Assembly: GCA_023525715.1 (NCBI GenBank)
Contig: CM042017.1
Span: forward strand, 82,964,357 to 83,028,356
Length of the DNA: 64,000 bases
Reading direction: 5' to 3'
Source: Cichorium intybus
Lineage: Eukaryota > Streptophyta > Magnoliopsida > Asterales > Asteraceae
Shown here: positions 1 to 13,352 of the stretch, piece by piece
Layout: each line of letters begins with the position of its first letter
How positions within the stretch are numbered: the stretch's first letter is position 1
Translations under genes and position numbers: made by a program
The notes under the pieces: generated by a model
Seen by the model: only the letters and a program-made list of their open reading frames with translations
Database searches by the model: none
Told to the model about the DNA's origin: nothing

Positions 1-480
1 AGTTGTGACTGTGCCTGACCAACTGTCGGGCAAAGATGATAAAAGGAGGAGCGCTTGTACTTCATCTTCAAACTTTATTGCAACTGAGGCTAAACGAGAA
101 ATAATCGAGTTAAACTCGTTTATGTGAGCGGTAACCGACATGCCTTCCTTCATCTTGGTGTTAACCAATTGTTTGATGAGGAACACTTTGTTTGAAGCGG
201 ACAGCTTCTCGTACATGTTGGACAAAGCCTTAAATACTCCATAAGTAGTTGTTTCATTGACAATGTTATACGCAACACTCTTTGCCAACGAAAGCCTAAC
301 TACACCCAAGGCTTGTCGATCCAACAACTTCCAATCTTCATCATACATGTCATCCGGTTGTTCGCCCAACATAGGCAAGTGCAAACTTTTCTGATACAGC
401 ATATCTTCAATTTGCATCTTCCAAAATCCATAATCGGTTCCATCAAACTTGTCAATCTTGATTTTACCGTCTTCAGCCAT
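1..480 (-). CDS. Copia-type GAG, N-terminal part, cut by window edge
   Basis: An open minus-strand frame begins at the ATG at 478-480 (MAEDGKIKI) and stays open for 160 codons to the window edge. It shows the UBN2/Copia gag pattern: a W-x-M-Q-I segment after FDGTD, a YNIVNETT segment, an NMYEK segment, and an LPDSW motif at the truncated end. It aligns by eye with the GAG proteins at 15334-16881 and 26466-28049. GAG would form the cytoplasmic virus-like particle of the retrotransposon. The zinc knuckle and protease would lie outside the window. No stop or frameshift is visible. It belongs to the element whose primer site is at 948-959 and LTR at 962-1231. Confidence 0.75.
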   Translation of the reverse strand, partial: MAEDGKIKIDKFDGTDYGFWKMQIEDMLYQKSLHLPMLGEQPDDMYDEDWKLLDRQALGVVRLSLAKSVAYNIVNETTTYGVFKALSNMYEKLSASNKVFLIKQLVNTKMKEGMSVTAHINEFNSIISRLASVAIKFEDEVQALLLLSSLPDSWSGTVTT

Positions 481-947
481 TTTAACGGACAATTTGCACT
501 TTTCCAGAAATTAAGAGTGAAAAATGCAATTTTTTTCTGAAGTTTAGGGGCTAAACTGCAATTTTCTGAAAGTTCAGGGACTGAAATGCAATTTTCTGAA
601 AGTTCAGGGGCTAAACTGCAAATTTCTAAAAGTTCAGTGACTAAACTGCAATTTCTAGAAATTCAGGATCGTCTTCTCCGGCGAAACTCCGGTGCTACAG
701 TGTCGTCTTCTCCGGCGGACTCCGGCGCTACAGTGTCGTCTTCTCCGGCGATCTGGTTTCTTTGGTCACTATTCCGGCGAACGTTTGACTGGCGATTTGG
801 AGGTCTTCCGGTGCTCAAAAAATTCGAAAAAATATATTTTCGGAATCTGCGGAACGAGACCTTTCCAACGGCGTAAACCAAAATCGTTTTTGAGACAAAA
901 ACATTTCGACCCAAAAACAGAAAATCACTCTCTGGAGCTAAACCAAG
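481..947 (-). other. Untranslated leader of the Copia-like element
   Basis: This stretch between primer site and gag holds short repeats of an 'aattttctgaaagttcagggact' type and CCGGCG-rich patches. The same leader style recurs at 16882-17340 and 31561-32280, which ties these elements to one family. Short open frames here are not convincing genes. Confidence 0.55.
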
Positions 948-959
948 GCTCTGATACCA
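948..959 (-). other. Primer binding site (initiator-Met tRNA)
   Basis: The minus strand reads TGGTATCAGAGC, the standard complement of the plant initiator-Met tRNA 3' end used by Copia elements. It lies two bases inside the LTR at 962-1231. Confidence 0.85.
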
Positions 960-961
960 CT

Positions 962-1231
962 TGTTAGGATCGAGACACTTAGCATACGAACACTAAACTC
1001 ACACACTCGGCTCACAAATTAAGAACACAAGAATTTAACGTGGTTCGGTCCAAAAATGACCTACGTCCACGGCGGATAACTAGGAATGCTTATTGCTATG
1101 TGTTTTTGTGTTGTGTGGTACATATTGTATTGTGTTATGCTGCCCTTTATATAGGCTTCATGCTACTAGCCAATTTAGAAAAAATGTGTAATTCACAAAC
1201 TTTCTTTTGACTTGTGAAATTGTAATCAACA
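962..1231 (-). repeat. 5' LTR of a Copia-like element
   Basis: The segment has TG...CA ends and abuts the primer site. A TATATAA box lies on the minus strand near 1145-1155. About 90 bases at its primer-site end (U5 side) match the LTRs at 14843 and 31214, while the rest differs. The partner LTR is outside the window, so no target duplication can be tested. Confidence 0.7.
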
Positions 1232-1902
1232 ATGGGTGGTAGCAGGGGAAAAATTGCTTTGTCTTGCATCCTTCTAAGCCTCCACACACCTAACACCTAT
1301 CCGCTGCCTACTTCATCTCATCTACTAGCCAACGCCAAAACCCTCGAATTTGTGGTTCCAATCGATTTGCTTAAGGTTTCACTACAAGAAACGGCATCAA
1401 TAGCGGCGACACCTGTCGCCGCTAAAAGTGGACAATGTCGCCGGTAATACCAATAGCGGCGATATGTCGCCGGTAATGTGTCGCCGCAAATGCTTCGTCG
1501 CTATTGCTCATCTTGTCGCCGATAATAGGTCTGTCGCCGGTAACGGGTGTCGCCGGTAATACCGTTGTCGCCGGTAATAGTGCCGCCGGTAAAAGTTTCC
1601 AACGGTAATGGTCGTCGTCGCTAAAAATGTCGCCGCTAAAGGTGTTTTTTTTTTCATTTTCAATTTACTGTTTTTAGTAGTCAAAATTATATCCTATATA
1701 TATAAACCAACAAAATAAACATACACACCATAAAAGTTTGTCTAATAACATAACAACTAGTACCAAACGGTTACACAATTCGTCTAAAACCGGATAAAAC
1801 AAAAGTTTGTCTAATAACATAAAAACAACAAATAGTACCAAATATTACGTTTTCATATTACGTCTAATTCATCCAAAATACCCAAAACCGGGTAAACCAA
1901 AC

Positions 1903-3664
1903 TTACTCTTCGCCGGTTCCTCCGTCACCATCTTGTCCCTCGTCCCCGTTGTTTCCTCCATCATCTTCTTCGGCATTAAACGATTCCTCCATCATCTTTA
2001 CGAGTCTAGCTCTAAATGCCGGGTTCTCAAGCAACTTCTCAAATTTATTTTTCTACAAAATAAAGCATACATTATAAGTATCAAACATATATTACAAGTA
2101 TCAAAAAATTACCAAAATAGCAATGTACTTTAAAAGAACAATTACCAAAATAGCAATGTACTTTAAAAATGCATATATTACAAGTATCAAACAATTACCA
2201 AAACAGCAATGTACTTTAAAAATGCATTCAATAATCTTTATATAATACTTTATAAGTATCAAACAATTACCAAAACAGCAATCTACTTAAAATGCATTCA
2301 ATAATATTTATATAAGACTTTATACGTATCAAACATACACTACAAGTATTAAACATTTACCAAAATAGCAATGTACTTTAAAAGAATTTAAGCTACTTTA
2401 CCTCTGTGGATTGAGTTTGTGGCTGTGATGATTGTCCCTCTTCAAAGCAAGTCGACCCTTTCAAGAAAGGTTTTCGTCCGACCCCTTTAACATCACCACG
2501 ACGAGCACCCAACACCTTTTCGAATATCCCGATATGATCCGGTGGTGTTTGAGTACATTCTTCATATGCTCATTGTAGATCACGCTACATTTAACCAAAA
2601 TGATTTAATAGATTTATGTATAAACGCTTAATAGATTTATACTTAAAATAAACACTTACATGTTGTTGCTCGGTTACTGGGCTATCAAATTTCCCCTCTT
2701 TGTCCGTATGACCATCGCGGAAGGTCTCAACTCTGGTCTTTTCCTGTTTGACATAAAACATTAGATTATACATCATTAAATAAACTCTTATATATAAATT
2801 ATTACTTCTTTATAAATGTGTATATAAAACATTACTTCTTTAAAACAAGCACTACTATACTTGCGTGTCCCCCCACCATTTGTGATTTGTTGTTTTGCAC
2901 GAACTTCTTTATTACTTTTTGATCGATTTAGATGTTCTGGCGTGTGGAAATAATCTATAGCTTTTTTCCAATTTGCACGATCCATACCCAAGGGAGGGTT
3001 GTCCAAAGCTTTTTCAACATCAGCATACCCTCCCGCTTTAAGAAACTCTCTTTTTGCATCAGATTTGCGGTCTCTATACCGCTTTTGAAATTCTGAATTA
3101 ATGCTTTCCATCAAACTGGGATCCTTCTCAACCTTAGCAATATCAAAGTGTAACTTACATAGCCAAAAAAAAAGTTAGTCGAGTAAAAAGACTAATTTCC
3201 AAAGTATATACAATTATAATTATATAGATCATTTACCCTAAGATGCTCCAACAAAGCGACCCTATTAGCGTGGGAAACTTTGTCCCAGCTACCTTTGTCG
3301 AAAGGGATCGATGCCCACATATATATTCCGACCTCACGAACGAAACACTCACTAAGCTCACCAATCGGGGTAAATGTAGCAAGTGTGTCAAACGTTAGTT
3401 TCAAAGGTCCTCCTGCTTGCTGTACCTTCTTTGTAAGTTTCAAGTTTTTAGCTTTTCCCCTAGTCTTCCTCCTTGGAACAACTACAATTATCATTAACAA
3501 AATATTAGTCATGATATTTATAACATATGAATAAATATATTATAATAAAAAAAGTAATAATAAGTCATACGATCCGCCTCGTGCTGTCCTCCCCCTCTAC
3601 CAACGGGAGGTGGGGGATCCTCTGCTCCATCGCCGCCATGGCCTCGGGCCATGACATCAGCCAT
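1903..3664 (-). pseudogene. Transposase_24 (Ptta/En/Spm) protein of the CACTA element
   Basis: A six-exon model fits: 3664-3571, 3481-3237, 3153-2836, 2743-2660, 2584-2402 and 2052-1903. Every intron has GT-AG ends and all phases agree, giving about 357 residues ending in TAA at 1903-1905. Sequence features match the plant Transposase_24 family: a basic stretch after RRKTRGK, then FLKAGGYADV, a W-K-x-x-I-D-Y-F segment, RDGHTDKEG, and VLGARRGDVKGVGR near the C-terminus. The last exon is acidic. One in-frame TGA at 2570-2572 breaks it; it would be explained by CGA to TGA. The start at 3664 (MADVMARG) is a choice; an earlier ATG is possible. The family is thought to act with TNP2 in CACTA transposition. 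Confidence 0.72.
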
Positions 3665-3846
3665 GACATACAACATAAGAATCCACAACGATACCATTAC
3701 CTGAAAAGTTATAGGATATAGAACACAGAAATACAACATGAATTAAGTTTTCTTTCACAACATGAAAATACAAAAAAAGTTTCATATTACATATAGAAAT
3801 GAGAACAAGTGGCTCTCATATACAAATACAAATTACAACAAGTGTT

Positions 3847-6800
3847 TTAATCAGACTCGCCGTCATATATTTCAATGTATCTCTCGGACTCCTCTGTATC
3901 ATAATCGGGATCGTTCTCATCATAATATGTCTCGGCATCAGACACTTCATTAACAGTAACTGTTGGCGGATCAGTCTCGACATCAGCCTCCTCTGTATCA
4001 TAAGTAGGAATGTTTTGAAAGTATTGACTCAAGTCGATTACAAGGTTACAATTAGATGAAGAGTTGTTGTGAACGACATCGATACTTTCGGCTAAGTCAT
4101 TGTCAACATTCTGGACAGAGTCATTCTGAACATCTTCGATGCGGTCATCATGCAATGGTAGATCCCAAATTTTTAGATGATTAACATGCTCGACAACCCA
4201 CCGATGGTTATTCTTTTGCTTACCTCGAGAAGGTTCTTGGATATAAAAAACTTGTTTGGCTTGTGAAGCAAATATTAATTGATCTTCTTTGTTCCATTCG
4301 TGTTCTGTGTTAATAATTGTGATATCATTATCAGTCGAATACCGACATGGATCGAACCACTTGCACCGAAATAGTACAGTGGAATATCCATATGGATAAT
4401 CGACCTCAATGATCTCTTCTAATTGGCCATAATATTTCACATTATTCTCGTCCACCACTAGAACTCCAGAGTTTTGCGTTGTGCGTTGGGAGTCGCGACC
4501 AAGTACCATAAACCTAACACCGTTGACTATGCAAGCGGTGTAAGTACGAACATTTATTCTCGCACGCATTGAAAGAGCATACAACTCTTTGTGAACTTCA
4601 AGAGAATTTTGTGCTTTCATTGAATAGACCTAACAAATATAGATAAAGGTGTGTTATATTTTATTACTTTGTTATATATTAAAACATATGTTTGTTATTA
4701 TATATTACCTTTTCGAGAAACCACTCTTGAAATTCGGTTTTAACATCACTTTGGGGATAAACTGATTTGAATTCTCTACATTGATGACAAGAATATGTAT
4801 AAGAAGTCAAGAAAGGAAAATACTTCACAGATAATGAAAAGTTAAAGAAAAGGAACAGTACTTACTCGATATATTGGCTGGCTTCTTCACAGCTATCAAG
4901 TACAAACCATTCTATGATAAGTCTTTCGCTTGGACTAAGTTGTTTGATTTGAGTTGCGCTAGTGGGACGACATTTAGACTCAAACACCCACAACTTTCTT
5001 TTTTAAACAACAAAATCCTCGTTTCTGTCGGGGCGATTGAATCTAGTATGGACATCTTTAAGGTACATAGAACAAAATGACAGAGCTTCTTCGGCCACAT
5101 AACCTTCAGCTATACAACCTTCCGGTCTTGCCTTATTTCTGACATAATTCTTTAGTTTTTTCAAATACCTTTCAAACGGATACATCCATCTCATGTATAC
5201 TGGACCTCCTTGAATCGCTTCATCAGGTAAATGCATAACTAAATGAATCATAACGTCAAAAAACGCTGGAGGATAGATCAATTCTAACTTACACAAGATT
5301 ATAAGAATCACATCTCTTGCTCTCTCCATATCCTCCACCTTGAGTGTTCTTGAGCAAAGTTGCTTAAAGAACGTACAAATATCTACCATTGGCGTATAAG
5401 TATCTTTGGCCAAAAAGCCTCTTACTCCAATTGGTATCAAGCGTTGCATAAGAATATGGCAGTCATGAGATTTCAACGCGGTAATGTTAGTATTGTTATC
5501 TACAACCTTCTTGCTGATATTAGAGGCAAACCCATCCGGCAGTTTAACATCTTTTATAAATTGGCAGAAAAGCTTTCGATGATCGTCCGTGAATGAGTAT
5601 TTTGGGTGGGGTTTATACCACTTGTTGCCCCTCTACCGCAACCATTGTGACTTCCGAATATTTAGGTTTTTCAAGTCGACCCGTGCGTTGGATGTGTCTT
5701 TACTATTATTGTTCATTAGAAGAGTACCCAACAAACTGTCGCACACGTTTTTCTCAATATGCATTACATCCAAGTTGTGTTTCAACTGCAGAGAAGACCA
5801 ATATTCGAGTTCGAAAAAGATGCTTTTTTTAGACCAGTTCAACTCGAAGTCAGCCCTCTTTGGCAGGACGTTTCCAGGATGTTTTCCCGGTTTACGATAG
5901 ATTAGACGATCTAGTTGAGCTTGTATGTCTGCATCACTAAATTGTCTTGGGGCAGGTCTCATCTCGGGTTTCCCGTTGAAGTCTAAACTCTCTCTCCACG
6001 GATCGTTAACATCTAAGAAACGGCGATGGCCAATATATACGACTTTGTTTGTTATACGAAATGAAGGCGTGTCTTTGTTGCAAGTTGGACATGCTTTATG
6101 ACCTTGTCCGCTCCATCCTGATAGACTACTACGAGCTGGATAGTCGTTTATGGTCCATAACTACATAGCCTTCATTGTGAAAAACTTTCCTGTCACTGCG
6201 TCTTTAGTACGCACGCCATCATGCCATAGTCGCTTAAGCTCTTCCACCAACGGCCTAAGGAAAACGTCAATGTCCTTTCCGGCTGATTTAGGGCCAGGAA
6301 TCAACAATGACAACATAAATGAGGAGTCTTTCATGCATAGCCATGGAGGCAAATTGTATGTCGTGAGTACAACTGGCCACGTGTTGTGAGTCGAACACAT
6401 GTTACCAAATGGATTAAAACCATCGGTTGCAAGCCCTAAGCGAACGTTTCGGGGTTCACTCGCGAAGTCAGGGTACTTTAAATCAAATTCCTTCCATGAA
6501 GATCCATCAACAGGATGACGTATCGTACCATCTTCTGATCGTCCAATACTGTGCCAAAGCATATCTTTTGCCATATGCCTTGAAGAATACAAACGTCGTA
6601 GCCTGGGGGTCACAGGAAAGTATCGTAACACCTTGTGAGCTACTTTCTTACCCTTTGTGTTTTTATCGACCCACCGACTCTCTTTACAAATAGGACAATT
6701 CTGTAACGACTTGTATTCTTTCCAGAAGAGAGCACAGTCATTTTTGCACGCATGTATCGCCTCATACCCCAAACCAATCTTTCTTAAAGTCCTTTTGACT

Positions 6801-7381
6801 GCATAATGAGAAATGGGAACTTTGTTGCCTTCGGGATGTGATTCTCGCAACAACTCAAGGAGTTCATCAAATGAACTATTAGTCCATTTGTTCTTCACTT
6901 TTATATGAACAACCTTTGCTAAAAAATCGAGCGAAGAAAACTTTTTACAACCGGGATATAATTCTGATCGGGCTTCTGTTAACAGTTCTTCAAAGCCATC
7001 ATAAACACCGCTACTCTCGGTATCCGAGTTGTCTTCGTCTCCGTTGGCATCATCTTCCATCAACGCCTCTCTAACATCCTCGATGACGTCAGCCATATCG
7101 TTACTTGGCGCCTCTCTAACGTCATCTACAACCGGAGGAATTAATCTTTCACCGTGATAGGTCCACACCTTATACGACCGACAGAAACCATATACACGCA
7201 TATGATGTTTCATTAATTGAAAGGGTATTATTTCTATGTTATGACACCTTATACACGCACATCTTACAGCACCTTTGATGTCGACTTGTGCTTTGCACAT
7301 CTCAATAAAAGCGTCAACTCCTCGTCGATACTCAAGTGAGCTACGGTTTGGATGGATAAGCCAGCTTTTATCAACAGGCAT
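3847..7381 (-). pseudogene. TNP2-type CACTA transposase with three premature stops
   Basis: Three exons can be modelled: 7381-4866, 4775-4709 and 4629-3847, with GT-AG introns in matching phases, about 1,121 codons in all, the usual TNP2 size. In order the protein shows an N-terminal Transpos_assoc domain (paired Cys/His near CACIRCHN), the Transposase_21 core (LATDGFNPFG, WTIND, LDVMHIEKNVCDSLLG), a DUF4218 region (GGPVYMRWMYPFER) and a C-terminal DUF4216 region (NGVRFMVLGRDSQ, LFRCKWFD) with an acidic tail. In-frame stops sit at 6161-6163 (TAG), 5633-5635 (TAG) and 5003-5005 (TAA). The frame is otherwise continuous, so decay is recent. This enzyme would cut the terminal repeats and move the element. 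Domain names come from family knowledge; no search was run. Confidence 0.88.
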
Positions 7382-7917
7382 GATGCAACTGAAACATAAT
7401 TTAGGGTTTAAGGTTTATTCTACTGGAAACAAAAATTAGATAGAGTATTCATGAAGAGGATGACGGAAAAAGTATCCCCAAAATGGGACAGATTAACGGA
7501 CTATAGATAGAGTATTCACAAGGGTAGGCTTCTACACCCACTTTTTGAATACCTTACCTCATATGTGAATGCTTATTACAAGATTGGTTGTCTAAGAAAA
7601 ATCCGGCAGGATTTCCCCTTAGCTCCCAAGTATATGTAAAAGTATATACTCGAAGAGCAAAGAGAAAATGGCAACCGAATCTTTCTTAAACAACCAAACA
7701 TGTAATATGCATTCACATCCTAGATGAGATAAAGCATTCAAAAAGCAGTCCCAAAACGGGGACAACCCAAAATTAATTTCTAAATCAATTTTGGGCGGGT
7801 ATTTCTAAGCTCAAGATGATTGAAAGGAAGACACGTATCCTAAACCATATTTCTAAGATGATTGGAAGCATTCCAAAAGCAGCCCGTATTTCTAAGATGA
7901 TTGGAAGCATTCAAAAA

Positions 7918-8600
7918 CCAATTATGGTTTATGGTTTAGGTTTTAAGATTTAGAATTTAAGGTTTAGATTTAAATAATTTTATGTCTTTTCTTTTAGGTT
8001 TAGGGTTTAGGTTAAAGTTTAGGGTTTAGAGTTTAATGTTTAGAATTTAGGGTTTAAGGATTGGAGTTTAGGTTAAACCATTTAGGGTTTAGGGTTTGGG
8101 TTTAAGGTTTAAACAATAAACATTTAGGGTTTAGGCTTTGGGTTTAGGCTTTAGGGTTTATGGTTTAGGATTTAAGGTTTAGGGTTTAGGGTTTAGGGTT
8201 TAGGGTTTATGGATTAGGGTTAATTGTTTAAAGTTTAGGGTTTAGGGTTTAAAGTTTAGGTTTTAGGGTTTAGGTTTTAGCTCCAAATAATTTTTTGTTT
8301 TTTCTTTTAAGTTTAGGGTTTAGGTTAAATTTTACGGTTTAGGGTTTAGGGTTTAGGATTTATGGTTTAGCTCCGAATAATTCTATGTTTTTTCTTTTTG
8401 GTTTAGGGTTTTGGCTAAATTTTACGATTTAGGGTTTGTAGTTTACAGTTAAAAGTTTAGCATTTAGGTTTAAAAATGGACTTTAAATACTTTTATGTTT
8501 ACGGTTTAGGGTTTGTAGTTTACAATTAAAAGTTTGCATTTAGGTTTAATAATAGACTTTAAAAGTTTAGGGTTTATGTTAACGTTAGACTTTAAATAAT
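7918..8600. repeat. Degenerate telomere-type TTTAGGG repeat tract
   Basis: Many copies of GGTTTAGGG and GTTTAGGG occur, in short perfect runs around 8170-8210 and interrupted elsewhere, over about 650 bases. The plant telomere unit is TTTAGGG. The tract lies wholly inside the CACTA element, in the region upstream of the transposase gene, so it belongs to the transposon and does not mark a chromosome end. Confidence 0.75.
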
Positions 8601-8639
8601 TTAATATTTGTTTTTTTAGTTTTGACAACAAACAACACA

Positions 8640-9330
8640 TCATATTATCCTATCAAATAACAACAAATAAGCACAAAAATCATGATGTACTCACATATCA
8701 CAATATTCATCAATTAACCATTAAGCACAACCAAAATCAATTAAGCACTTAATAATTAAGTACTTAATTATTAAGTACGTAACAAATAAGTACTTCATAA
8801 AAACACTTCCAAAACATATTACATATCACAAGAAGCATCAATTAACCATTAAGCACTATCAAAACATCCATCAAATTAAGTACTTATAAATTAAGTACTT
8901 AACACAAACACTTCCAAAACCAATTAAGTACTTAACACACATTTTCAAAACAATTAAGCACTTATATGAAGCATTAAACATTAAGAACTTATCAACACAA
9001 TTAAGTACTTATAAATTAAGTACTTAACACAAACACTTCCAAAACCAATTAAGTACTTAACACACATTATCAAAACAATTAAGCACTTATATGAAGCATT
9101 AAACATTAAGAACTTATCAACACAATTTAGCACTTATCAAACCAATTAAGCACTTATCAACACAATTTAGCACTTTCAAGAAGCATTAAGCACATATGAG
9201 TTTTATTAAGCACTTTTATTAAGAACTTTAATATTAAGCACTTAATTATTAACTACTTTCAAGAAGCATTAGCCTTTTCAAGAAGCATTAAGCAATTTTA
9301 TTAAGAAATTAGCAAAATTTGATAAAGCAA
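8640..9330. repeat. AT-rich repeat region with a 125-bp tandem duplication
   Basis: The region consists of variants of ATTAAGTACTT and ATTAAGCACTT. A 125-bp unit starting at 8876 is repeated at 9001 with almost no change (to about 9125). It lies in the 5' part of the CACTA element; no coding signal is seen. Confidence 0.75.
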
Positions 9331-10028
9331 AGCTTGATAAAGCATACTTGGAGGGTGGTGGTGACAGTCTCAGGCGAGATGGAGGCGGCCGACGGCGGCT
9401 GACAGCACCACAGTGGCCGGAGTTAGGCACCACAGTGGCCCTCGGCACCACAGTGCTGTGGAGAAACAAACATAGAGGAATAAACACAAAATTAACCGGT
9501 TTTTAGCAATAATAACTGAAGGTGGAGGTGGAAATCACAGTGGATCGTACCTTGTCGCCGGAAAACGATGCGTGTCGCCGGAATAAACGACTAGTCGCCG
9601 GTTTAAGGATGATTTTTTCGGAAATGGAGAGAGTGGGGGTGAGGGGACGAACGTTGGAGGTGAGGGAACGAAGGAGGTGACGGAAAACGGTCGTAATCGG
9701 TCGTAATGGAGCGGCCTGGAACGGATTTCGCCAGAGGTTAGGATTAGGAATTAGGTTGCGGGAAAGACAGAAAGGCTGACGAAGGAGGGTATAATGTTCG
9801 CTGAGTATTAGCGGCGACGTTTTTCGATCAATAGCGGCGACATCGTATTACCGGCGACAATCTGGGAGGGAAAATATCCCGCCTAATTTTAGACCGTCGA
9901 TTTAAAATGAGAATGAACGGCAGATATCGTAGCTCACACGGATCGCTGATCTGGGTTTGTTGTCGCCGCTAATACTAGGCGTCGCCGCTAAAGGCGTCGC
10001 CGGTAATGCCGGATTTCTTGTAGTGTTT

Positions 10029-13000
10029 GATGGTTAGTTACCGTACATCATATGCTCTCTTTCTCTGTCTCATGTTTCCTGATTGATTCACACCATCCTC
10101 TTTATCTTACTCTGTTTCACCCAAAAATCTCTGTGTTTTATTACAGGAAATATAGTAAATAGGGGAGGATTTGCTTGAAATAGTCTCGCTACATTTGGTT
10201 TCTCAATGGTTAATGCACATGTAACGGAATTATGACATATCATCCAGACCTTCTTAAGGAATTCTTGCATTTAACCCTTTTACGGAACAACCTCTTGCTT
10301 TTTTTTTTTTAACATAATAATATTTTACAGACAAGTGGGGGTCATCCTTGGGAAACCTGTTTGGTGATGATAAAAACAGATAATGATGATGCTTCGAGAT
10401 GAAAACAATAAAATGTTAGATGAAAAAAGAAGCAAGAACATGTAAATCGATCTTTAGCAATTTTTGGTTGATATGGTTTGATTTGTTTTTAGGTTTTAAT
10501 TAATCTATATCTTTTTTGAGTTTCACGTTTTGGCAAATTTTTTGGATCTTTTTTGTTTTTCTTATTTTGGTGTTTAGTTTTGTGTTATGTTTATGGATTT
10601 GGGTTTTTTTTTTCCAGGTTTTGGAGCTTATCCTTGGTTGACCAATTCGTTCCTAATCCAACCCTAAGGTGAGTTCATCTCTTTAACCTCTTTTCTCGCT
10701 TCATCGAAGATGGTGCTGCCATTGTTTTTTTTTTTCTTATTTCCCGGCTACAAATGAAGAGGCATTTTCAAAGTGTTGAACCTCTGAATGATGGACGAAG
10801 TCCATTTTTTTGAGTTCTAGATCTTGTGTTCTGTGGAAGATTTAACTTATGCATGGTTTTATGAAGACAACACCTATCAGTGATGCTCATGTGGCTGTCA
10901 AAGGTGAACTTTAAAAAAATGATAATGTGTATGGAAGAATATAGTCTTTGTTTGTTTCCACTTTCTCGCTCATGCATATGCATAGACTTGATTCTTCCTT
11001 TGTTGATGCTTATTTCCTCTTTTTATCATTTGTTATTCGTTGATTAATCTGATCTACTTTCAGGCTATTGGTGTTCATGCTACGTGGCTTGTGCAAGCTC
11101 TTGATATGGAAAAGCTATAAACCTAAGGATGTTATAGATTTTTTAAATCTGGAAGTACAGTGTGGATGTAGTTGGAAGTTGGAACTGGAGGTGTTAGACT
11201 TCGAGCTGTGATAGGGATCCAACAAAATCCCAGATCGATATGCTTAGTCTGGTATGTTTCTTGCTTAAAGTCCATATTTGTGTTACTACTTTGGTTTGAC
11301 TTAAGGATGTTGCTCTACTGCATAAAAGCCTTATGGCTGTGAATCAAGAAAGTCGCACGAGAATGTACTTTTTCTTACAATGTACTTTTCTGGATAAAAG
11401 CATTATAGCATCTGATTTTTGTTACAACATTTTTGAAAAAAATGGAAACTAGATTGCCTTTTCTTACAATGTACATTTTCTGGAAATTGGAGGTAATTTA
11501 TTTTTGGGCAGGAATGTATGGATCGGTTTACACATGTTTACAATTTTTTATATTTCAAATATTAAACCATTTTATTTAGTTTACTGTAGATTGTTTGCCT
11601 TCAAGTATTTAACTTATATTGGAATAAATAACTTTTTTTAACTAAAAAGACTTGATGGAAATAACAATATACTTTCTATAAGTTATAGGGAAATAGCAAT
11701 GTTTTCTATAAGTTATTTGGAAATAACAGTTTGCTGGCTATCATTTTTCTGTAAATATCAGGTTTGATTTTTCTATAACTTGGAAATAACAGTTTTCCTC
11801 ATGTGTTGTAGATGCCTACACAGAAAAGAAGAATAATAGAAGTGATCCATAAACAGGGCCAGAACAAGCACCAAGCTTAATTGAGAGAAACATGAACACA
11901 ACCAAGGCTAAATCGGTCTTATATCAATTAATCTCTGTTTGTATCTTAGAGAAAGCTGAAAACAGTAGCTGCCAAATAGCTAGAAGTGAAGTAAGAGTGC
12001 TGTTAATAATTTTAGAGTTTAGAATTATAGTTGTCAAAGAGCTAAAAGCAAATGTGGTGCATAGTGAAGCATTATTATTAAAATAATGATTTAAGTTATT
12101 ATAATCTCTATTATTCTATACGTAAAAGATCCCTTTTAATTTTTCCAATATATGTCATGTGATTTGTTTTGTACTAAAATATGGTTGATTATATTATTGT
12201 TTCAGTTTCTTTTATAATTTATGTCAGTTAACAAATAATTTTATATGACTATCAATTAAAAAAATATTGTATGTTTGAAATCATATGATCGATTATAAGT
12301 ATTTTTGTTTGGATAAGGTTAGTTTTAAATTTTAAATAAACATCAACGAATTTAAAATTTAAGGTTATATTTATTTATTTACGTCCAGTATAAATTATTT
12401 GAAATCGATAGTCATTAATAGTTGAAAGAGAACAATTCACCGAAAACAAACTATTGGCTATTCATCGAAATTTAATCTCTTATAAAATATTTGCTAAAAA
12501 AAACTAATCGCTTATAAAATGTTTGCTAATAAAATTATGTATCCTGCTTATATATTACCAATAAAAAGAAAATAAGCCGTGAAGTAAAATGAGATGAAAA
12601 GCACGTTTTGAAATAAAAATATTTATCATCTAGAAGTTATTCATCGTAGAGAATTATTTATCGTCGTTGCATCGTGCAGGTACACACTAAAAGCTATGAG
12701 GTTGATTTCATTAGTGATTTCAAACTAAAATTTTATTTTTTATTTGAAAATTATCAACCATATAAAGAGTAGTGACTAAGTGGACAACTACATTCGATAT
12801 TTACTACTCATTCTATCCCCTTTAATAAGAAAAAAGTTATCAGAAAACCATATCGTAGGAAAAAATTGAAACGGGCATTTTAGAAACTAAATAAACTAAC
12901 TACATTGTTATTTTTTGAATTTATAAAAAATGATGTCATCAATGTATATATGTATGCACCCACATCCAACATACACATCGACAAACCAATAACAATGCGT

Positions 13001-13146
13001 GTCTTCCGTATTTTTTTTATTATATAACATGTTTCTGAATAAAAATTACTCATAAAAAATCGATATTCGACGTCTGACAAAAGAAACCTAATCCTGCCTC
13101 GACACTATTCATGCAACACTATTCATGTAAACGAAATTAATCGTCA
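10029..13146. other. AT-rich sequence without recognisable genes
   Basis: I find no convincing open frame or domain here. Frames such as 10088-10270 or 11892-12086 have no recognisable motif. A segment at 12640-12690 ends 'gcaggtacacactaa' and resembles the possible Helitron end at 13147-13174. Captured gene pieces cannot be excluded. Confidence 0.4.

Positions 13147-13352
<206 letters not shown>

Larger units (their letters stand above)
1380..10025 (-). mobile_element. Full-length CACTA (En/Spm) DNA transposon
   Basis: The element starts CACTACAAGAAA at 1380 and ends with its inverted copy TTTCTTGTAGTG at 10025. It is flanked on both sides by the 3-bp duplication TTT (1377-1379 and 10026-10028), as expected for CACTA elements. 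Both ends carry GC-rich subterminal repeats (roughly 1395-1640 and 9550-10015) built from TCGCCGG and GTCGCCGCTA motifs, probable transposase binding sites. Two minus-strand genes lie inside: a TNP2-type transposase and a Transposase_24 protein. Both carry premature stops, so this copy is probably not autonomous now. The 5' side (7400-9500) is long, AT-rich and repetitive. Confidence 0.93.

Noticed and set aside
7918..8600. Chromosome end or interstitial telomere
   Set aside because: The tract is internal to a CACTA element with matching target duplication, so it is part of the transposon.
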